Positions 22,578 through 31,477 are shown, counted from the stretch's first letter. The stretch is 64,000 bases of DNA from Pirellulaceae bacterium (GCA_019636385.1 JAHBXT010000005.1:279925-343924), one strand, 5' to 3'. Numbers and translations are program-made. Notes: generated by a model not told the origin, from the sequence alone.

Positions 22578-25067
22578 TCAGCATTGGCACAGAGCGCTGT
22601 GAGCCTGGGTGCTCAGCAGGGCCATTTCGCTAAGCACATCCGCCAGTTTGGCCGATGGTAGGTCGGTATCGGTCCAGATGTCACTGGCCGCTGACGGTGT
22701 CTCATGAGCAGCGCTGGCAAGCGGCGAATCGGCAGCAATGAAGGCTAGCTCGACTTCGGTACTGAGCAGGCTGTCTATTTGTTGCGACCACTGGGTGCGC
22801 TGGGCCGCCTGCGTGGTTGGCTGAGCAGTCGTCGATGCAGCGGCAGCTAGCTGATTTGACGATTTCAGGTTGCCCTGGCTTGCAGAGGATACCGAGCCTG
22901 TCGGATCGACGACCACGAAGGCCGATACCTGGCCAATCATTTGAGTCCATGTCAGCGGTGTGGGGTGATGGCTGCTCCACGGGTTATACATGCTGAACGT
23001 GTCCGTGCTCGCATTGTAGGCAGTCACCACGTAAGCGTGGGAACCGACCAAGTTGCCAGTCGAGGCATTGGGATTGGTGCCCATCGTCACGGCCCGGCCA
23101 GCATTCAGAGCGTTAACCATGGCTTGCTTGGTACTGGAATTCACTTCGTAGTAGGTCGAGTTGTATCCCAATACCTGCGCGTTGACGTTGTGCATCCAAC
23201 CGCCTTCGATGCCCGCGTAGGTATTCGTGCCGTTGCGGCCAGCGCGACCGGTTTCGTTCCACTGGGCGTATGCCTTCTCGGCCAGGGCCAGCCAGAGGGC
23301 CGTTGACGTGCTGGCTGCACTCAGGCCATAGCCCGAGTAGACCAACTGACCACTGGAGTTGGTTGGCAGGCTGCGGTTGACGGTCACCCAATCAGCCGTT
23401 CCCGAACCCGAAATGAACCCAGCACTAATTAGGCTGCCTTGATAGAAAGCGCCTAAACTACCGGCGTAGAATCTGACGGTAAAAGTGCCATCACCGTTGT
23501 CGATAAACATATTGCGGATGGCGTTTTCGTCACGCTGCGCAATAGACGTCAGCGCTGCCAGGAAATAGCAGTCACCCAACATGCCTTGACGCGAATTCGC
23601 AAGCGATGGAGCACTTACATAGAGGCTGCCTACAGCATGCTGATAGCTGTAGTTGTTATTGGTAAGTGTTGGCAAATCGGTGCCCAAAAACCACTTGTCA
23701 ACCAGCTTGTTCAGCAGCGTGGCGTTGCTGCCGGCCTGCAAGTTGCCAGCGGTTTGGCCTTGATATTTCAAATTGGCAGAGTTGGTGTTGACAACATTGC
23801 GCAATAATCCGCGAACATGCGTGGGCATATTGATCGTCGAGTTGGCTGAGGCCATAGTTCTCAAGTCGGCCAGTTCAGTTGACGAAACCGTTCCGTCGTT
23901 GCCGGTGCTGCGGAGGATCTGGATCATCTCGTCGCGACTGATCGTATTGTCCGCATAGAACGTCGTTATCAAACTACGTAGGGCCGCATCATTGATTCCG
24001 CTAATCACAGGGTTCACGGGGCTGGTGGCAACCACGCTCACCGCCCTTGAGTTGCTGATCGTTCCTGATCGGGCAGTGACAGAAAAGTTGCCTGCCGTGG
24101 CCCCGGCCGTGTAGAGACCACTGGCGGTAACCGATCCGCCACCGGCTGTCCAGGTGAAGGTTGGCTGTTGAGCCATCGCCTGCTGGAATTGATCGCGACC
24201 TATGGCCGAGAATTGCAGCTTGCTGCCAGCGTTAACACTGTTGCTTGGTGAAGTCACTAGAATGCTGGTCAAGGTTGAGGTGACCTGAACCCGCACGCGT
24301 GAGGTCATGGAGCCGTTAGTGACACGCAATGTGTAGCCGCCTGCACGATTGAAAGTAGCCGTGGTCACACCGTTGGATGTTTGGAACGTGGCAGTTCCGC
24401 CAGCAGGCGAACTAACGACTGTCCAGGTAGTCTGACCAGACAATGCCACAGTCGAACCGCGGGCGGTCAGTCCTTGAACCTTGAATCCTTGACCTACCGT
24501 GGTAATACTAACCAGACCATTATCGGCGATGCGCTGATTGTTGGTCGCATTGATAACCGCCAAAGACACAACGGCATTGGGGTTGTAGCGAATGGTAAAT
24601 CGGTGAGTCACCGAACCCGAGGTGGTCACCACGTTGTAGTCGGCAGCTCGATTGAACGACAGCGTCAGTCGGGTGCCAGACAAGCTCACAGTACCACGCG
24701 CCAAGCGGTCGGTGGATGTCACGCTGACGGTAGTCTTGGGTAGGCTGCTGAGAATCTGATTAGCGGAATTCAAAGGGCGTATCTGCAATTGTAGGCTGGT
24801 GGTGCCGACGGTTAGCGTCCGCCCGCCCACAATCGACGTACCATCGGGTGCGACGAGCGCCAGCGATCGCAGCGTGTTGGATAGTGTTGACTCTACGCTG
24901 GGAACCGACGGAGCCAGTTGCGTTAGTCCTTCAGACTGAGCTAACTGGTCGAGTTGACTGCCTAGAGCATCGAACGCCATCAACATTCGAGCTTCCAACT
25001 GTTCCAGCGTCAGCGGGGGGCGGTTCTTGAGAGAACGGGAGACGGGAAGTCGGCTGATAGAGCCCAT
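22578..25067 (-). CDS. Secreted calpain-family (C2) cysteine protease with Ig-like repeats
   Basis: The 829-residue protein opens with a basic leader and 'TLEQLEARMLMAF', the planctomycete leader motif seen on many exported giant proteins. Beta-sandwich, Ig-like domains follow (about 60-330; 'NPVVSLAVINATNNQRIADNG', 'VTSPSNSVNAGSKLQFSAIG'). A calpain catalytic core comes next: Cys500 in 'QGMLGDCYFLAALTSI', His677 in 'LVGSHAYVVTAYN' and Asn695 in 'SMYNPWSSHH', the full Cys-His-Asn triad. No C2L or EF-hand domain was seen, so calcium dependence is not shown. The C-terminus is Ser/Ala/Gln-rich. Likely an extracellular or surface protease; targets unknown. Confidence 0.9.
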   Translation of the reverse strand: MGSISRLPVSRSLKNRPPLTLEQLEARMLMAFDALGSQLDQLAQSEGLTQLAPSVPSVESTLSNTLRSLALVAPDGTSIVGGRTLTVGTTSLQLQIRPLNSANQILSSLPKTTVSVTSTDRLARGTVSLSGTRLTLSFNRAADYNVVTTSGSVTHRFTIRYNPNAVVSLAVINATNNQRIADNGLVSITTVGQGFKVQGLTARGSTVALSGQTTWTVVSSPAGGTATFQTSNGVTTATFNRAGGYTLRVTNGSMTSRVRVQVTSTLTSILVTSPSNSVNAGSKLQFSAIGRDQFQQAMAQQPTFTWTAGGGSVTASGLYTAGATAGNFSVTARSGTISNSRAVSVVATSPVNPVISGINDAALRSLITTFYADNTISRDEMIQILRSTGNDGTVSSTELADLRTMASANSTINMPTHVRGLLRNVVNTNSANLKYQGQTAGNLQAGSNATLLNKLVDKWFLGTDLPTLTNNNYSYQHAVGSLYVSAPSLANSRQGMLGDCYFLAALTSIAQRDENAIRNMFIDNGDGTFTVRFYAGSLGAFYQGSLISAGFISGSGTADWVTVNRSLPTNSSGQLVYSGYGLSAASTSTALWLALAEKAYAQWNETGRAGRNGTNTYAGIEGGWMHNVNAQVLGYNSTYYEVNSSTKQAMVNALNAGRAVTMGTNPNASTGNLVGSHAYVVTAYNASTDTFSMYNPWSSHHPTPLTWTQMIGQVSAFVVVDPTGSVSSASQGNLKSSNQLAAAASTTAQPTTQAAQRTQWSQQIDSLLSTEVELAFIAADSPLASAAHETPSAASDIWTDTDLPSAKLADVLSEMALLSTQAHSALCQC

Positions 25068-25458
25068 GCACAGAAACCTCGATGAAGTGAATCAGGATGA
25101 AAATCTAGGGTGAGCTAGGAGCCATCGAAAACCTAGATCGATTCCGCACCGAGAGCAAATCGGAAACTGCAAAAAACCATCAATCGCCACACATTCGCTG
25201 GGAACCAGGCAGAGACTGGGCAGGGATTGGCCCCATTGAGGCCAGCAGAATAGTCATTACCGGAGTAATCGCTCGAAGCTGCTATCGCCCCATGGCAGAT
25301 GGAGATGCCCCTGGTTTGCAGCGCGCGTCTGCCTTCCACGCTCTCGGCGAGCGTAGCTGACTGACGTTCTCGGGCGAGGGACGCTGCCTGACGTTTTCGG
25401 CAAACGTAGCTACTTCAGGCTTTGGCGATCCAAGCTACCTCGCACGACAAATTAAGAT
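25068..25458. other. Intergenic spacer with dispersed repeat remnants
   Basis: This 391 bp region separates two minus-strand genes. It contains the tandem repeat variants at 25336-25440 and must include the calpain gene promoter close to 25068. No credible ORF was seen. Confidence 0.55.
25336..25440. repeat. Dispersed intergenic repeat, three tandem variants
   Basis: Minus-strand-oriented variants of the GTAGCTAC-type repeat follow one another: CCACGCTCTCGGCGAGCGTA (25336-25355), then TTCGGCAAACGTAGCTAC (about 25396-25413), then TTTGGCGATCCAAGCTACC (about 25421-25439). The first matches, in reverse complement, the copy before the Gfo/Idh/MocA gene (44154-44177). Confidence 0.55.
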
Positions 25459-25848
25459 TTAGAACGGTACGCTGTCGTCTTCGTCATATTGCGCTTGTGC
25501 CAAGCTGGCGTTGACGTCGCCTGCGTCAAAACGGCCTGTAGATCCAGGCGCCGCGCCGCCTAGTGGTCGAAAGCTGATCGCTTCACAACTGAGAAAGTAT
25601 TTCACTTCGCTATTGGGATCTCGCTGCCAACGTCGTCCGTTCAATCGGTAGCAGACTTCGATTTCATCACCCACAGACAAAGCATCTACTTGATCGCAAG
25701 CATCCTGCAAGAACTCCACCGGCACATAATTGGGAAAGCGACCATTATCCTGCTCAAGCACCACCAATCGCTTACGAAAGCCCTTCTGCCCGAAAACCTT
25801 AGTCTCTTCAACTAAATGGACTTTGCCCTGAACCTTAGCAGCTTCCAT
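25459..25848 (-). CDS. DUF3127 protein with SSB-like acidic C-terminal tip
   Basis: The 129-residue product starts at ATG 25848 (an upstream TTG at 25869 is less likely). It fits the DUF3127 OB-like pattern: 'KVQGKVHLVEETKVFGQKGFRKRLVVL', 'FPNYVPVEFLQDACDQVDALSVGDEIEVCYRLNGRRWQ' and 'KYFLSCEAISFRPL'. A flexible Gly/Ala linker then leads to the acidic-hydrophobic end 'DEDDSVPF'. That tip is strikingly like the DDDIPF tail by which bacterial single-stranded DNA-binding proteins recruit repair partners. Function is not established; an ssDNA- or RNA-binding role is an inference from the OB-like pattern and the tip. Confidence 0.85.
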   Translation of the reverse strand: MEAAKVQGKVHLVEETKVFGQKGFRKRLVVLEQDNGRFPNYVPVEFLQDACDQVDALSVGDEIEVCYRLNGRRWQRDPNSEVKYFLSCEAISFRPLGGAAPGSTGRFDAGDVNASLAQAQYDEDDSVPF

Positions 25849-26108
25849 CACCCCGATTCCTATCTGCAAATACTCGTGCGTTTTGTATCAATCGCGAAAT
25901 ACCACTGTCCGAAGTGGCCATGATACAGCTCTACCGGCTTACAGGCAAATGCAAGCATTGGTTATTTGCTGTTTGATTGGGGCAGCGAAGGCATATGAGC
26001 TGTGCGAGAGCCGTTGAGCGCTAGTCCGACTGACCTAGCGATGGGGCACGGGCAGTGGATATTCTTGGAAATGAGTAACCTGAACAATTTTCGAAGGAGC
26101 TAGAGCAT

Positions 26109-26642
26109 ATGGGTATTCGCCTTGTCTGCTGTTGGCCAGGATTGGCCAAGCTGTGGTACCGCGGAGATACACGCTCGTTGTGCTGGGCAATACTGTACAG
26201 TTGGACATGCTGTTGGCTGCTATTGGCGACGTTTATTTGGCCGCAGTGGGTCAGCAGTTGGGGGATCGTAGTGTTATGGGCGGTGATGGGGGTGGTTTGG
26301 CTGGTCAGCCTAGTTATCAGCCATTTTGGGCTTCCGCGACTCATCGGATTGCCAGATCACAAGGCAGGGCAGTTATTTCAGCAGGCACAAGTGGCCTATC
26401 TTCGTGGCCAGTGGTTTGATGCCGAAGCGCTTTTGTTGGATGTTTTGAGCCAATTTCCTCGAGACGCCGAAGCGTTGCTGTTGTTGGTTAACGTATTGCG
26501 CCAGTCGCAGCGATGGTCGGCAGCACTACGTCGGCTCGATCAGCTGCAATTGCTGGAAACTGCAGCACCATGGCGATTTGAAATCGAACGTGAGCGGCAA
26601 TTGATCGCTGCTCGCATTGCTCGGGCTCGTGAAAACAACTAG
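26109..26642 (+). CDS. Small membrane protein with TPR-like C-terminus
   Basis: The 177-residue protein has two hydrophobic helices ('LCWAILYSWTCCWLLLATFIWP' and 'WGIVVLWAVMGVVWLVSLVIS', about residues 24-74). A soluble domain of TPR-like helices follows ('AGQLFQQAQVAYLRGQWFDAEALLLDVLSQFPRDAEALLLLVNVLRQSQRW'). GAAGGAG lies about ten bases before the ATG. Such proteins often act as membrane-attached assembly or scaffold factors; nothing in the context points to a specific process. No enzymatic motif was seen. Confidence 0.8.
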   Translation: MGIRLVCCWPGLAKLWYRGDTRSLCWAILYSWTCCWLLLATFIWPQWVSSWGIVVLWAVMGVVWLVSLVISHFGLPRLIGLPDHKAGQLFQQAQVAYLRGQWFDAEALLLDVLSQFPRDAEALLLLVNVLRQSQRWSAALRRLDQLQLLETAAPWRFEIERERQLIAARIARARENN

Positions 26643-27099
26643 GCGGACACTACTGCTTAATTGACATAGTTCGGAATGGTTTCGCTTTCATTGGCTACCT
26701 GCCCGAGGAGCAGCAACTGACGGTTATAAACACTGGTCGAAGCGAATTCTTTAATAGACACCCAGACAGCACCTCGATTTCACATTGAAAACTCAGCAAT
26801 TAGCTGGGTTAAACAGTGCCTTCCAACCGGGGCCTCGAACATTCAAGCTCGACAGACAGTTGGGGTACTAATGATCCTTCAGAATTTTTCCGCTGTTCAG
26901 CGATTAATCGCCAAACCGTGAAAGGGAGCCGCAGTTTAAGATTGGTTGTTTTCAGGTTAACGCTGCCAAATTGCCGAGTGTCTTGGCGCTTTCGGAAAAT
27001 GCGTGGGATTTTTTTCGTTCAGGTGATCTGCCGTAAAATCCCTCAAACCGCTACCATTAACCAAATCGTTAGGCTTACCTGCTAAGGGGCTCAAATGTC

Positions 27100-27127
27100 G
27101 GGGAAACCAAGCATGCTTGGGTTCCCC
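27100..27127. promoter_or_regulatory. Perfect-core hairpin upstream of clpC
   Basis: The outer arms GGGGAA and TTCCCC flank, across one A-G mismatch, the perfect 14-bp palindrome CCAAGCATGCTTGG. No T-run follows, so it is not a standard terminator. The palindromic core could equally be an operator for a dimeric regulator. It lies 209 bp before the clpC ATG and 88 bp before the sigma-54-like element. Confidence 0.45.
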
Positions 27128-27214
27128 AACTGCCAACTGGCACGCACCTTCAGTTAGTAAGACTCGAAATGGCAGTCCGTTTTCATCCGTGTCAGACTGG
27201 CATGGCGACGGGCT

Positions 27215-27230
27215 GGCATAGTCTTTGCAG
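27215..27230 (+). promoter_or_regulatory. Sigma-54-type -24/-12 promoter upstream of clpC
   Basis: The sequence TGGCATAGTCTTTGCA has GG and GC dinucleotides separated by exactly ten bases and matches the TGGCA...TTGCA consensus except for the sixth base (T for C). It would place transcription start near 27240, about 95 nt before the clpC ATG. No enhancer-binding site was identified. Confidence 0.5.
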
Positions 27231-27336
27231 TTTCGATACCGACTAGCTGCCGTCGCAAACGGCCTGATAATTGATCGTGGACAACTCTGCGGTCGCCCGT
27301 GGAAGTCACAGTTACACCATCGAAGGGGTATTTTGT

Positions 27337-29877
27337 ATGTACGAACGCTTCACCGACCGGGCTCGCAAGGTAATGCAGTTAGCCAATCAAGAGGCTCAGC
27401 GCTTCAACCACGAGTACATTGGCACCGAACACATTCTGTTGGGTCTGGTAAAGGAAGGCAGCGGAGTGGCTGCCAATGTGTTGAAGAACCTGGATGTCGA
27501 TCTCCGCAAAATTCGGCTGGAGGTTGAGAAGCTGGTCCAGAGCGGTCCCGAAATGGTGACCATCGGTAAACTGCCTCAAACTCCACGGGCCAAGAAGGTT
27601 ATTGAATACTCCATGGAGGAGGCTCGTAATCTGAATCACAATTATGTGGGCACCGAACATATTCTGCTGGGGCTGCTTCGCGAACAAGAAGGCGTAGCGG
27701 CTCAAGTCTTGATGAATCTTGGCATGAAGCTTGATGACGTGCGCGAAGAGGTCTTGAACCTACTCGGCCACGGCATGGAAAGTGGCGATAGTGAGCGCGG
27801 TCGAGCTGAAGCAGGCGAGCGCAGCGATGCACCCAGTTCGTCCTCCAAAGGGGGTAAGAGCAAGACACCAGCGCTGGACAGTTTCGGTCGCGACTTGACG
27901 GAATTGGCGCGACAAGGCAAGCTCGACCCAGTGATCGGCCGTGCTCGTGAAATCGAGCGAGCCATTCAGATTCTGTGCCGACGCAGCAAAAACAATCCGG
28001 TGCTACTGGGCGAGGCCGGAGTTGGCAAGACGGCGATTGTTGAAGGCTTTGCGCAGCGCGTGATCTCCGGGGATGTTCCCGAAATCTTGGCCGATAAGCG
28101 GATTGTGGTTCTGGACTTGGCCATGATGGTGGCCGGCACCAAGTATCGTGGACAGTTTGAAGAGCGTATTAAGGCGGTGATGAATGAAGTTCGCCGCGCG
28201 AAGAACACCATTCTGTTCATCGACGAATTGCATACGTTGGTAGGTGCTGGTGGTGCTGAAGGCGCTATCGATGCTGCTAATGTGCTCAAGCCTGCGTTGG
28301 CCCGTGGCGAAATTCAGTGTATTGGTGCGACGACGTTGGACGAGTACCGCAAATACATCGAAAAGGACAACGCGCTGGCTCGCCGATTCCAAGAGATCAT
28401 TGTCGATCCGACCGGTAAAGAAGAAACGATTGAGATTCTGCATGGTCTGCGAGAGCGTTACGAGGAGCACCATCGAGTCAAATACACGGACGATGCCATC
28501 CAAGCTGCGGTCGAAATGAGCGAACGATACATTACCGCTCGCTGTCTGCCGGACAAGGCGATCGACGTGATCGACGAAGCGGGTGCACGTATCCGCCTAC
28601 GCAACATGTCCAAGCCACCCGATTTGAAGGAATTGGACGCGGACATTGAAAAGTTGAATCGCGAAAAGGAAGAGGCGGTTGCCAATCAAGATTTCGAAAA
28701 GGCGGCCTCACTCCGCGACCAAGCTGACAAGCTCCGCAAGAAGAAGGACACGCTGTCGCGTGAATGGCGTGATCGCAGTCGCGATGCAGATGGAATTGTT
28801 GATGAAGAAGTCATCTCCGAAGTGGTCTCCAAGATGACCGGAATTCCTCTGACTCGGCTGAGCACCGAAGATAGTGCTCGGTTGATGCAGATGGAGGATG
28901 AACTACACAAGCGGGTTGTCAGCCAAGAGCAGGCCGTTGCCGCTGTGGCCAAGGCGGTTCGTCGGAGCCGTAGTGGATTGAAAGATCCGCGTCGCCCAAC
29001 CGGCTGCTTTGTGTTTGCTGGCCCGACCGGCGTAGGTAAGACTTTGCTGGCTAAGGCATTGGCTGAGTACATGTTCGGTGACTCCGACGCGCTGGTGCAT
29101 ATCGACATGAGCGAATACATGGAAAAGCACAATATCAGCCGCTTGATCGGTGCACCTCCGGGTTACGTCGGCTATGAAGAAGGCGGTCAACTGACCGAAA
29201 AGATTCGCCGCCGTCCGTATGCGGTAGTGTTGCTGGACGAAATCGAAAAGGCGCATCCCGATGTCTTCAATATGCTGCTACAAGTCATGGAAGAGGGACG
29301 CCTGACCGACTCGTTCGGTCGCAACGTGGACTTCCGCAATGTAATCTTGATTTTGACCACCAACGCCGGTGCCGAAGCCATCAAAAACGAATCGGCGTTT
29401 GGATTCCAGCGGCCCGACGACGACAGTTCGTACGAGTCGATGAAGACGCGGGTCATGGATCAGATTGAACGGGTCTTCCGTCCTGAGTTCCTCAACCGCT
29501 TGGACGATACCATCATCTTCCGGCATTTGAACAAAGACGACCTCAAGAAGGTTATCGACTTCGAAATGTCCAAGGTGCGCGTGAGATTAAAGGAACGTGG
29601 TTTTGAGCTGGTGTTGACCGATCAGGCCAAGGATTTCTTAATCGAAAAGGGTGCCAACCTGGACTACGGTGCTCGACCACTGCGTCGCGCGTTGGAGCAG
29701 CGAGTCGAAGACCCGCTGGCCGAAGAAATTCTGCGCGGCGCATTTGAAGGTGTAAACACAATTGTGGTGGACGCCGTCAAGAATGAAGAAGGCAAAGTCA
29801 TCCGGCTGGATTTTCGCGGTGAAAACCGCGATCAGCCAATTCCAGTGGAACCAGTGCTGGCCGGACAAGATCACTAA
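27337..29877 (+). CDS. clpC: ATP-dependent Clp protease ATP-binding subunit ClpC
   Basis: The 846-residue AAA+ unfoldase feeds substrates to ClpP. In order it has two N-terminal Clp repeats ('RFNHEYIGTEHILLGLVKE', 'NLNHNYVGTEHILLGLLRE') and a first ATPase module with Walker A 'GEAGVGKT'. The UVR-type middle domain follows ('NQDFEKAASLRDQADKLRK'), then a second ATPase with 'GPTGVGKT' and 'LLDEIEKAHPDVFN'. The UVR domain distinguishes ClpC from ClpA and ClpB. The start is ATG 27337, with GAAGGGG nine bases upstream; an open extension to 27271 lacks Clp similarity. The usual Gram-positive partners ctsR/mcsAB are not adjacent. A sigma-54-like promoter lies upstream. Confidence 0.97.
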   Translation: MYERFTDRARKVMQLANQEAQRFNHEYIGTEHILLGLVKEGSGVAANVLKNLDVDLRKIRLEVEKLVQSGPEMVTIGKLPQTPRAKKVIEYSMEEARNLNHNYVGTEHILLGLLREQEGVAAQVLMNLGMKLDDVREEVLNLLGHGMESGDSERGRAEAGERSDAPSSSSKGGKSKTPALDSFGRDLTELARQGKLDPVIGRAREIERAIQILCRRSKNNPVLLGEAGVGKTAIVEGFAQRVISGDVPEILADKRIVVLDLAMMVAGTKYRGQFEERIKAVMNEVRRAKNTILFIDELHTLVGAGGAEGAIDAANVLKPALARGEIQCIGATTLDEYRKYIEKDNALARRFQEIIVDPTGKEETIEILHGLRERYEEHHRVKYTDDAIQAAVEMSERYITARCLPDKAIDVIDEAGARIRLRNMSKPPDLKELDADIEKLNREKEEAVANQDFEKAASLRDQADKLRKKKDTLSREWRDRSRDADGIVDEEVISEVVSKMTGIPLTRLSTEDSARLMQMEDELHKRVVSQEQAVAAVAKAVRRSRSGLKDPRRPTGCFVFAGPTGVGKTLLAKALAEYMFGDSDALVHIDMSEYMEKHNISRLIGAPPGYVGYEEGGQLTEKIRRRPYAVVLLDEIEKAHPDVFNMLLQVMEEGRLTDSFGRNVDFRNVILILTTNAGAEAIKNESAFGFQRPDDDSSYESMKTRVMDQIERVFRPEFLNRLDDTIIFRHLNKDDLKKVIDFEMSKVRVRLKERGFELVLTDQAKDFLIEKGANLDYGARPLRRALEQRVEDPLAEEILRGAFEGVNTIVVDAVKNEEGKVIRLDFRGENRDQPIPVEPVLAGQDH

Positions 29878-29903
29878 AGTGCGCGGCCAATAGGAATTTA
29901 CCA

Positions 29904-29960
29904 GTAGCCATCGTCGCCAGACGGTGGCTACTCGCTTTGCCGCCGTCTGGCGACGGTGGC
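29904..29960. repeat. Dispersed intergenic inverted repeat, copy after clpC
   Basis: The perfect 13-bp arms CGTCGCCAGACGG (29912-29924) and CCGTCTGGCGACG (29943-29955) are separated by 18 bp. It lies 27 bp after the clpC stop. The hairpin could slow transcription, but there is no T-run, and the same sequence recurs in other spacers, so a repeat element is the better label. Confidence 0.8.
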
Positions 29961-29997
29961 TTTCAGTGCGCCGCCCGCCTAACTACGTCAATCCGCC

Positions 29998-30891
29998 ATG
30001 CGAATCGCACTGCTGACCACTTTACTTTTGGTGTCCTTGGGTTGCCGTGTTCTCTATGGTCAGCAGCCTGTAGCGTTGGTCTGTTCCGAGCTGGACGAGT
30101 CGTCAGGGCTGGCCATTTCGCAGCTCGATCCTGGAAATGTCTGGACGCACAATGATTCCGGTAGTCCGCCACGCTTGTTTCTATTCAATCGCCAGCGCGG
30201 CGACTTACTGGCGACATTTGAATTGGCGGGTGCCCGGTGCGTCGATTGGGAGGATATGTGCAGCTTTCAGCTCGAAGGTAAGAGCTACCTGGCTATAGGG
30301 GATGTGGGCGACAACAACCGTCGCCGCCAGGAGGTGCTGATACACGTCCTGGAGGAACCCACTCTGACGCTCGGCGGTGTCGAGCCGGGAAATGTTACGG
30401 CTCCCCAGTTCAGGCCGATTACCGGATATTCCACAATCCGCGTTCGCTTCCCAGAGGGCGCGGTCGATTGTGAAGCTCTGGCATTTGATCCCCTGCACCG
30501 CCGCTGGTTGATGGCCACTAAAGAATTCTTTCGTAGCCGGATTTTTTCTGTGCCGTTTGATCTCAACAGTGTTCCGTCGCTAGCCGATGTGACGCCGGCA
30601 CCCAGCGAATTGATACAAGCTGAACTTTTACAGACGATCAGTGTTCCTATCGTTACAGCGGCTGATATTAGCGCCGATGGTCAAATGCTGGCCCTGTGCA
30701 CTTATGGACCGGCCTACTTACTGCCACGCGTCGATGGCCGCTGGAGCGAAAAATCCATGGTGCGTCTGCCTCTCCCCAAGCGACGTCAGGGGGAGGCGAT
30801 CGGCTTTGCCGACGATAACACGCTGTTGATTTCTAGTGAATTCGCACCGACCCCGCTGTGGACCATCAACTTGAGGCAGCATTCCAACTGA
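29998..30891 (+). CDS. Secreted hypothetical protein, probable beta-propeller
   Basis: The 297-residue protein has an N-terminal signal ('MRIALLTTLLLVSLGCRVLYGQ'). The Cys in 'SLGC' makes a weak lipobox possible, but ordinary cleavage after YGQ is equally plausible. Motifs such as 'ELDESSGLAISQLDPGNVWTHNDSG', 'RCVDWEDM', 'YLAIGDVGDNN' and 'TAADISADGQMLALCTYGPAYLL' have the repeating blade-like look of a beta-propeller and recur in a planctomycete family of unknown function. No catalytic residues can be assigned. It lies alone after clpC. Confidence 0.8.
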   Translation: MRIALLTTLLLVSLGCRVLYGQQPVALVCSELDESSGLAISQLDPGNVWTHNDSGSPPRLFLFNRQRGDLLATFELAGARCVDWEDMCSFQLEGKSYLAIGDVGDNNRRRQEVLIHVLEEPTLTLGGVEPGNVTAPQFRPITGYSTIRVRFPEGAVDCEALAFDPLHRRWLMATKEFFRSRIFSVPFDLNSVPSLADVTPAPSELIQAELLQTISVPIVTAADISADGQMLALCTYGPAYLLPRVDGRWSEKSMVRLPLPKRRQGEAIGFADDNTLLISSEFAPTPLWTINLRQHSN

Positions 30892-31117
30892 CTCTTGGAC
30901 GGCTGTCTGTGGCTATGCGCACCAAAGCGGGACCTGGAAGGCGCAAGTGCAGTCCACGTCTACGAACGTCGCTACCTCAAATGTCAGTGTGACTTCGACG
31001 TTCCGTAGCTTGAGAGGATGGATTAGAATACACGGCTGTCCCCAGCCAAGCAGCGGAACTAACGAGCGTCAGCATTGTCAACGGCCAGCCCCACAGCCCT
31101 CGATCGCAGTGAAAGCC

Positions 31118-31477
31118 ATGAGCCTCAGAGAATTACAATATAACCATGAAGTTATGAAATTCCCGGCCGGTGAAGCGTTGGGGTGCAGTTACCGCTGGCC
31201 TGGAGGTCAGTACTGCGCAATTCACACCGATCGTGGTATCCTGGCGTGCGGCGTGTTCGATTGCCGAAGTGCCAGCGAGTTTAGCTATGCGCTAGCCATT
31301 GCTCGGGGCACTCCGCAATCACCGTTGTGCGTCCCACAAGACCTATTGACTGCGGACGTGGCCGAGGTCAGCCGAGTAGCGGCCGATTTAGGCATCCGCG
31401 TTGGAATGAGTGGTCAAGAAGCGCTGGAACTGCTGCTCAAGGCGTCATCGGAGAGTCCACAGCCGGCACTTCGTTGA
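31118..31477 (+). CDS. DUF1805 (YunC-like) protein
   Basis: The 119-residue protein shows the DUF1805 pattern: 'GQYCAIHTDRGILACGVFDCRSASEFSYALAIARG', 'DLLTADVAEVSRVAADLGIRVGMSGQEALELLL'. ATG 31118 is chosen because the longer open frame back to 30947 reads as unrelated sequence. No ribosome binding site is evident apart from a weak GTGAAAG. Function in the family is unknown. It stands alone between the propeller protein and the ferredoxin. Confidence 0.82.
   Translation: MSLRELQYNHEVMKFPAGEALGCSYRWPGGQYCAIHTDRGILACGVFDCRSASEFSYALAIARGTPQSPLCVPQDLLTADVAEVSRVAADLGIRVGMSGQEALELLLKASSESPQPALR

Larger units (their letters stand above)
26643..27336. other. Long clpC leader and promoter region
   Basis: This 694 bp spacer before clpC contains a GC-rich hairpin at 27100-27127 and a sigma-54-type promoter sequence at 27215-27230. 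The 26643-27090 part shows no convincing ORF; the frame 26816-27085 has no ribosome binding site or family resemblance. No CIRCE element was seen. Confidence 0.55.

Noticed and set aside
26816..27085. 89-codon frame upstream of clpC
   Set aside because: First residues and composition look random, and it has no ribosome binding site; the region is better explained as a leader and promoter.
27137..27153. Second sigma-54-like match TGGCACGCACCTTCAG upstream of clpC
   Set aside because: The -12 element lacks the GC dinucleotide; the match at 27215 is clearly better.
28686..29132. Minus-strand 148-codon frame opposite clpC
   Set aside because: ClpC motifs fix the coding strand; the antisense frame has no similarity or start signal.
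29904..29960. Hairpin after clpC as a rho-independent terminator
   Set aside because: No T-run follows and the same sequence recurs in other spacers, so it is classed as a dispersed repeat.
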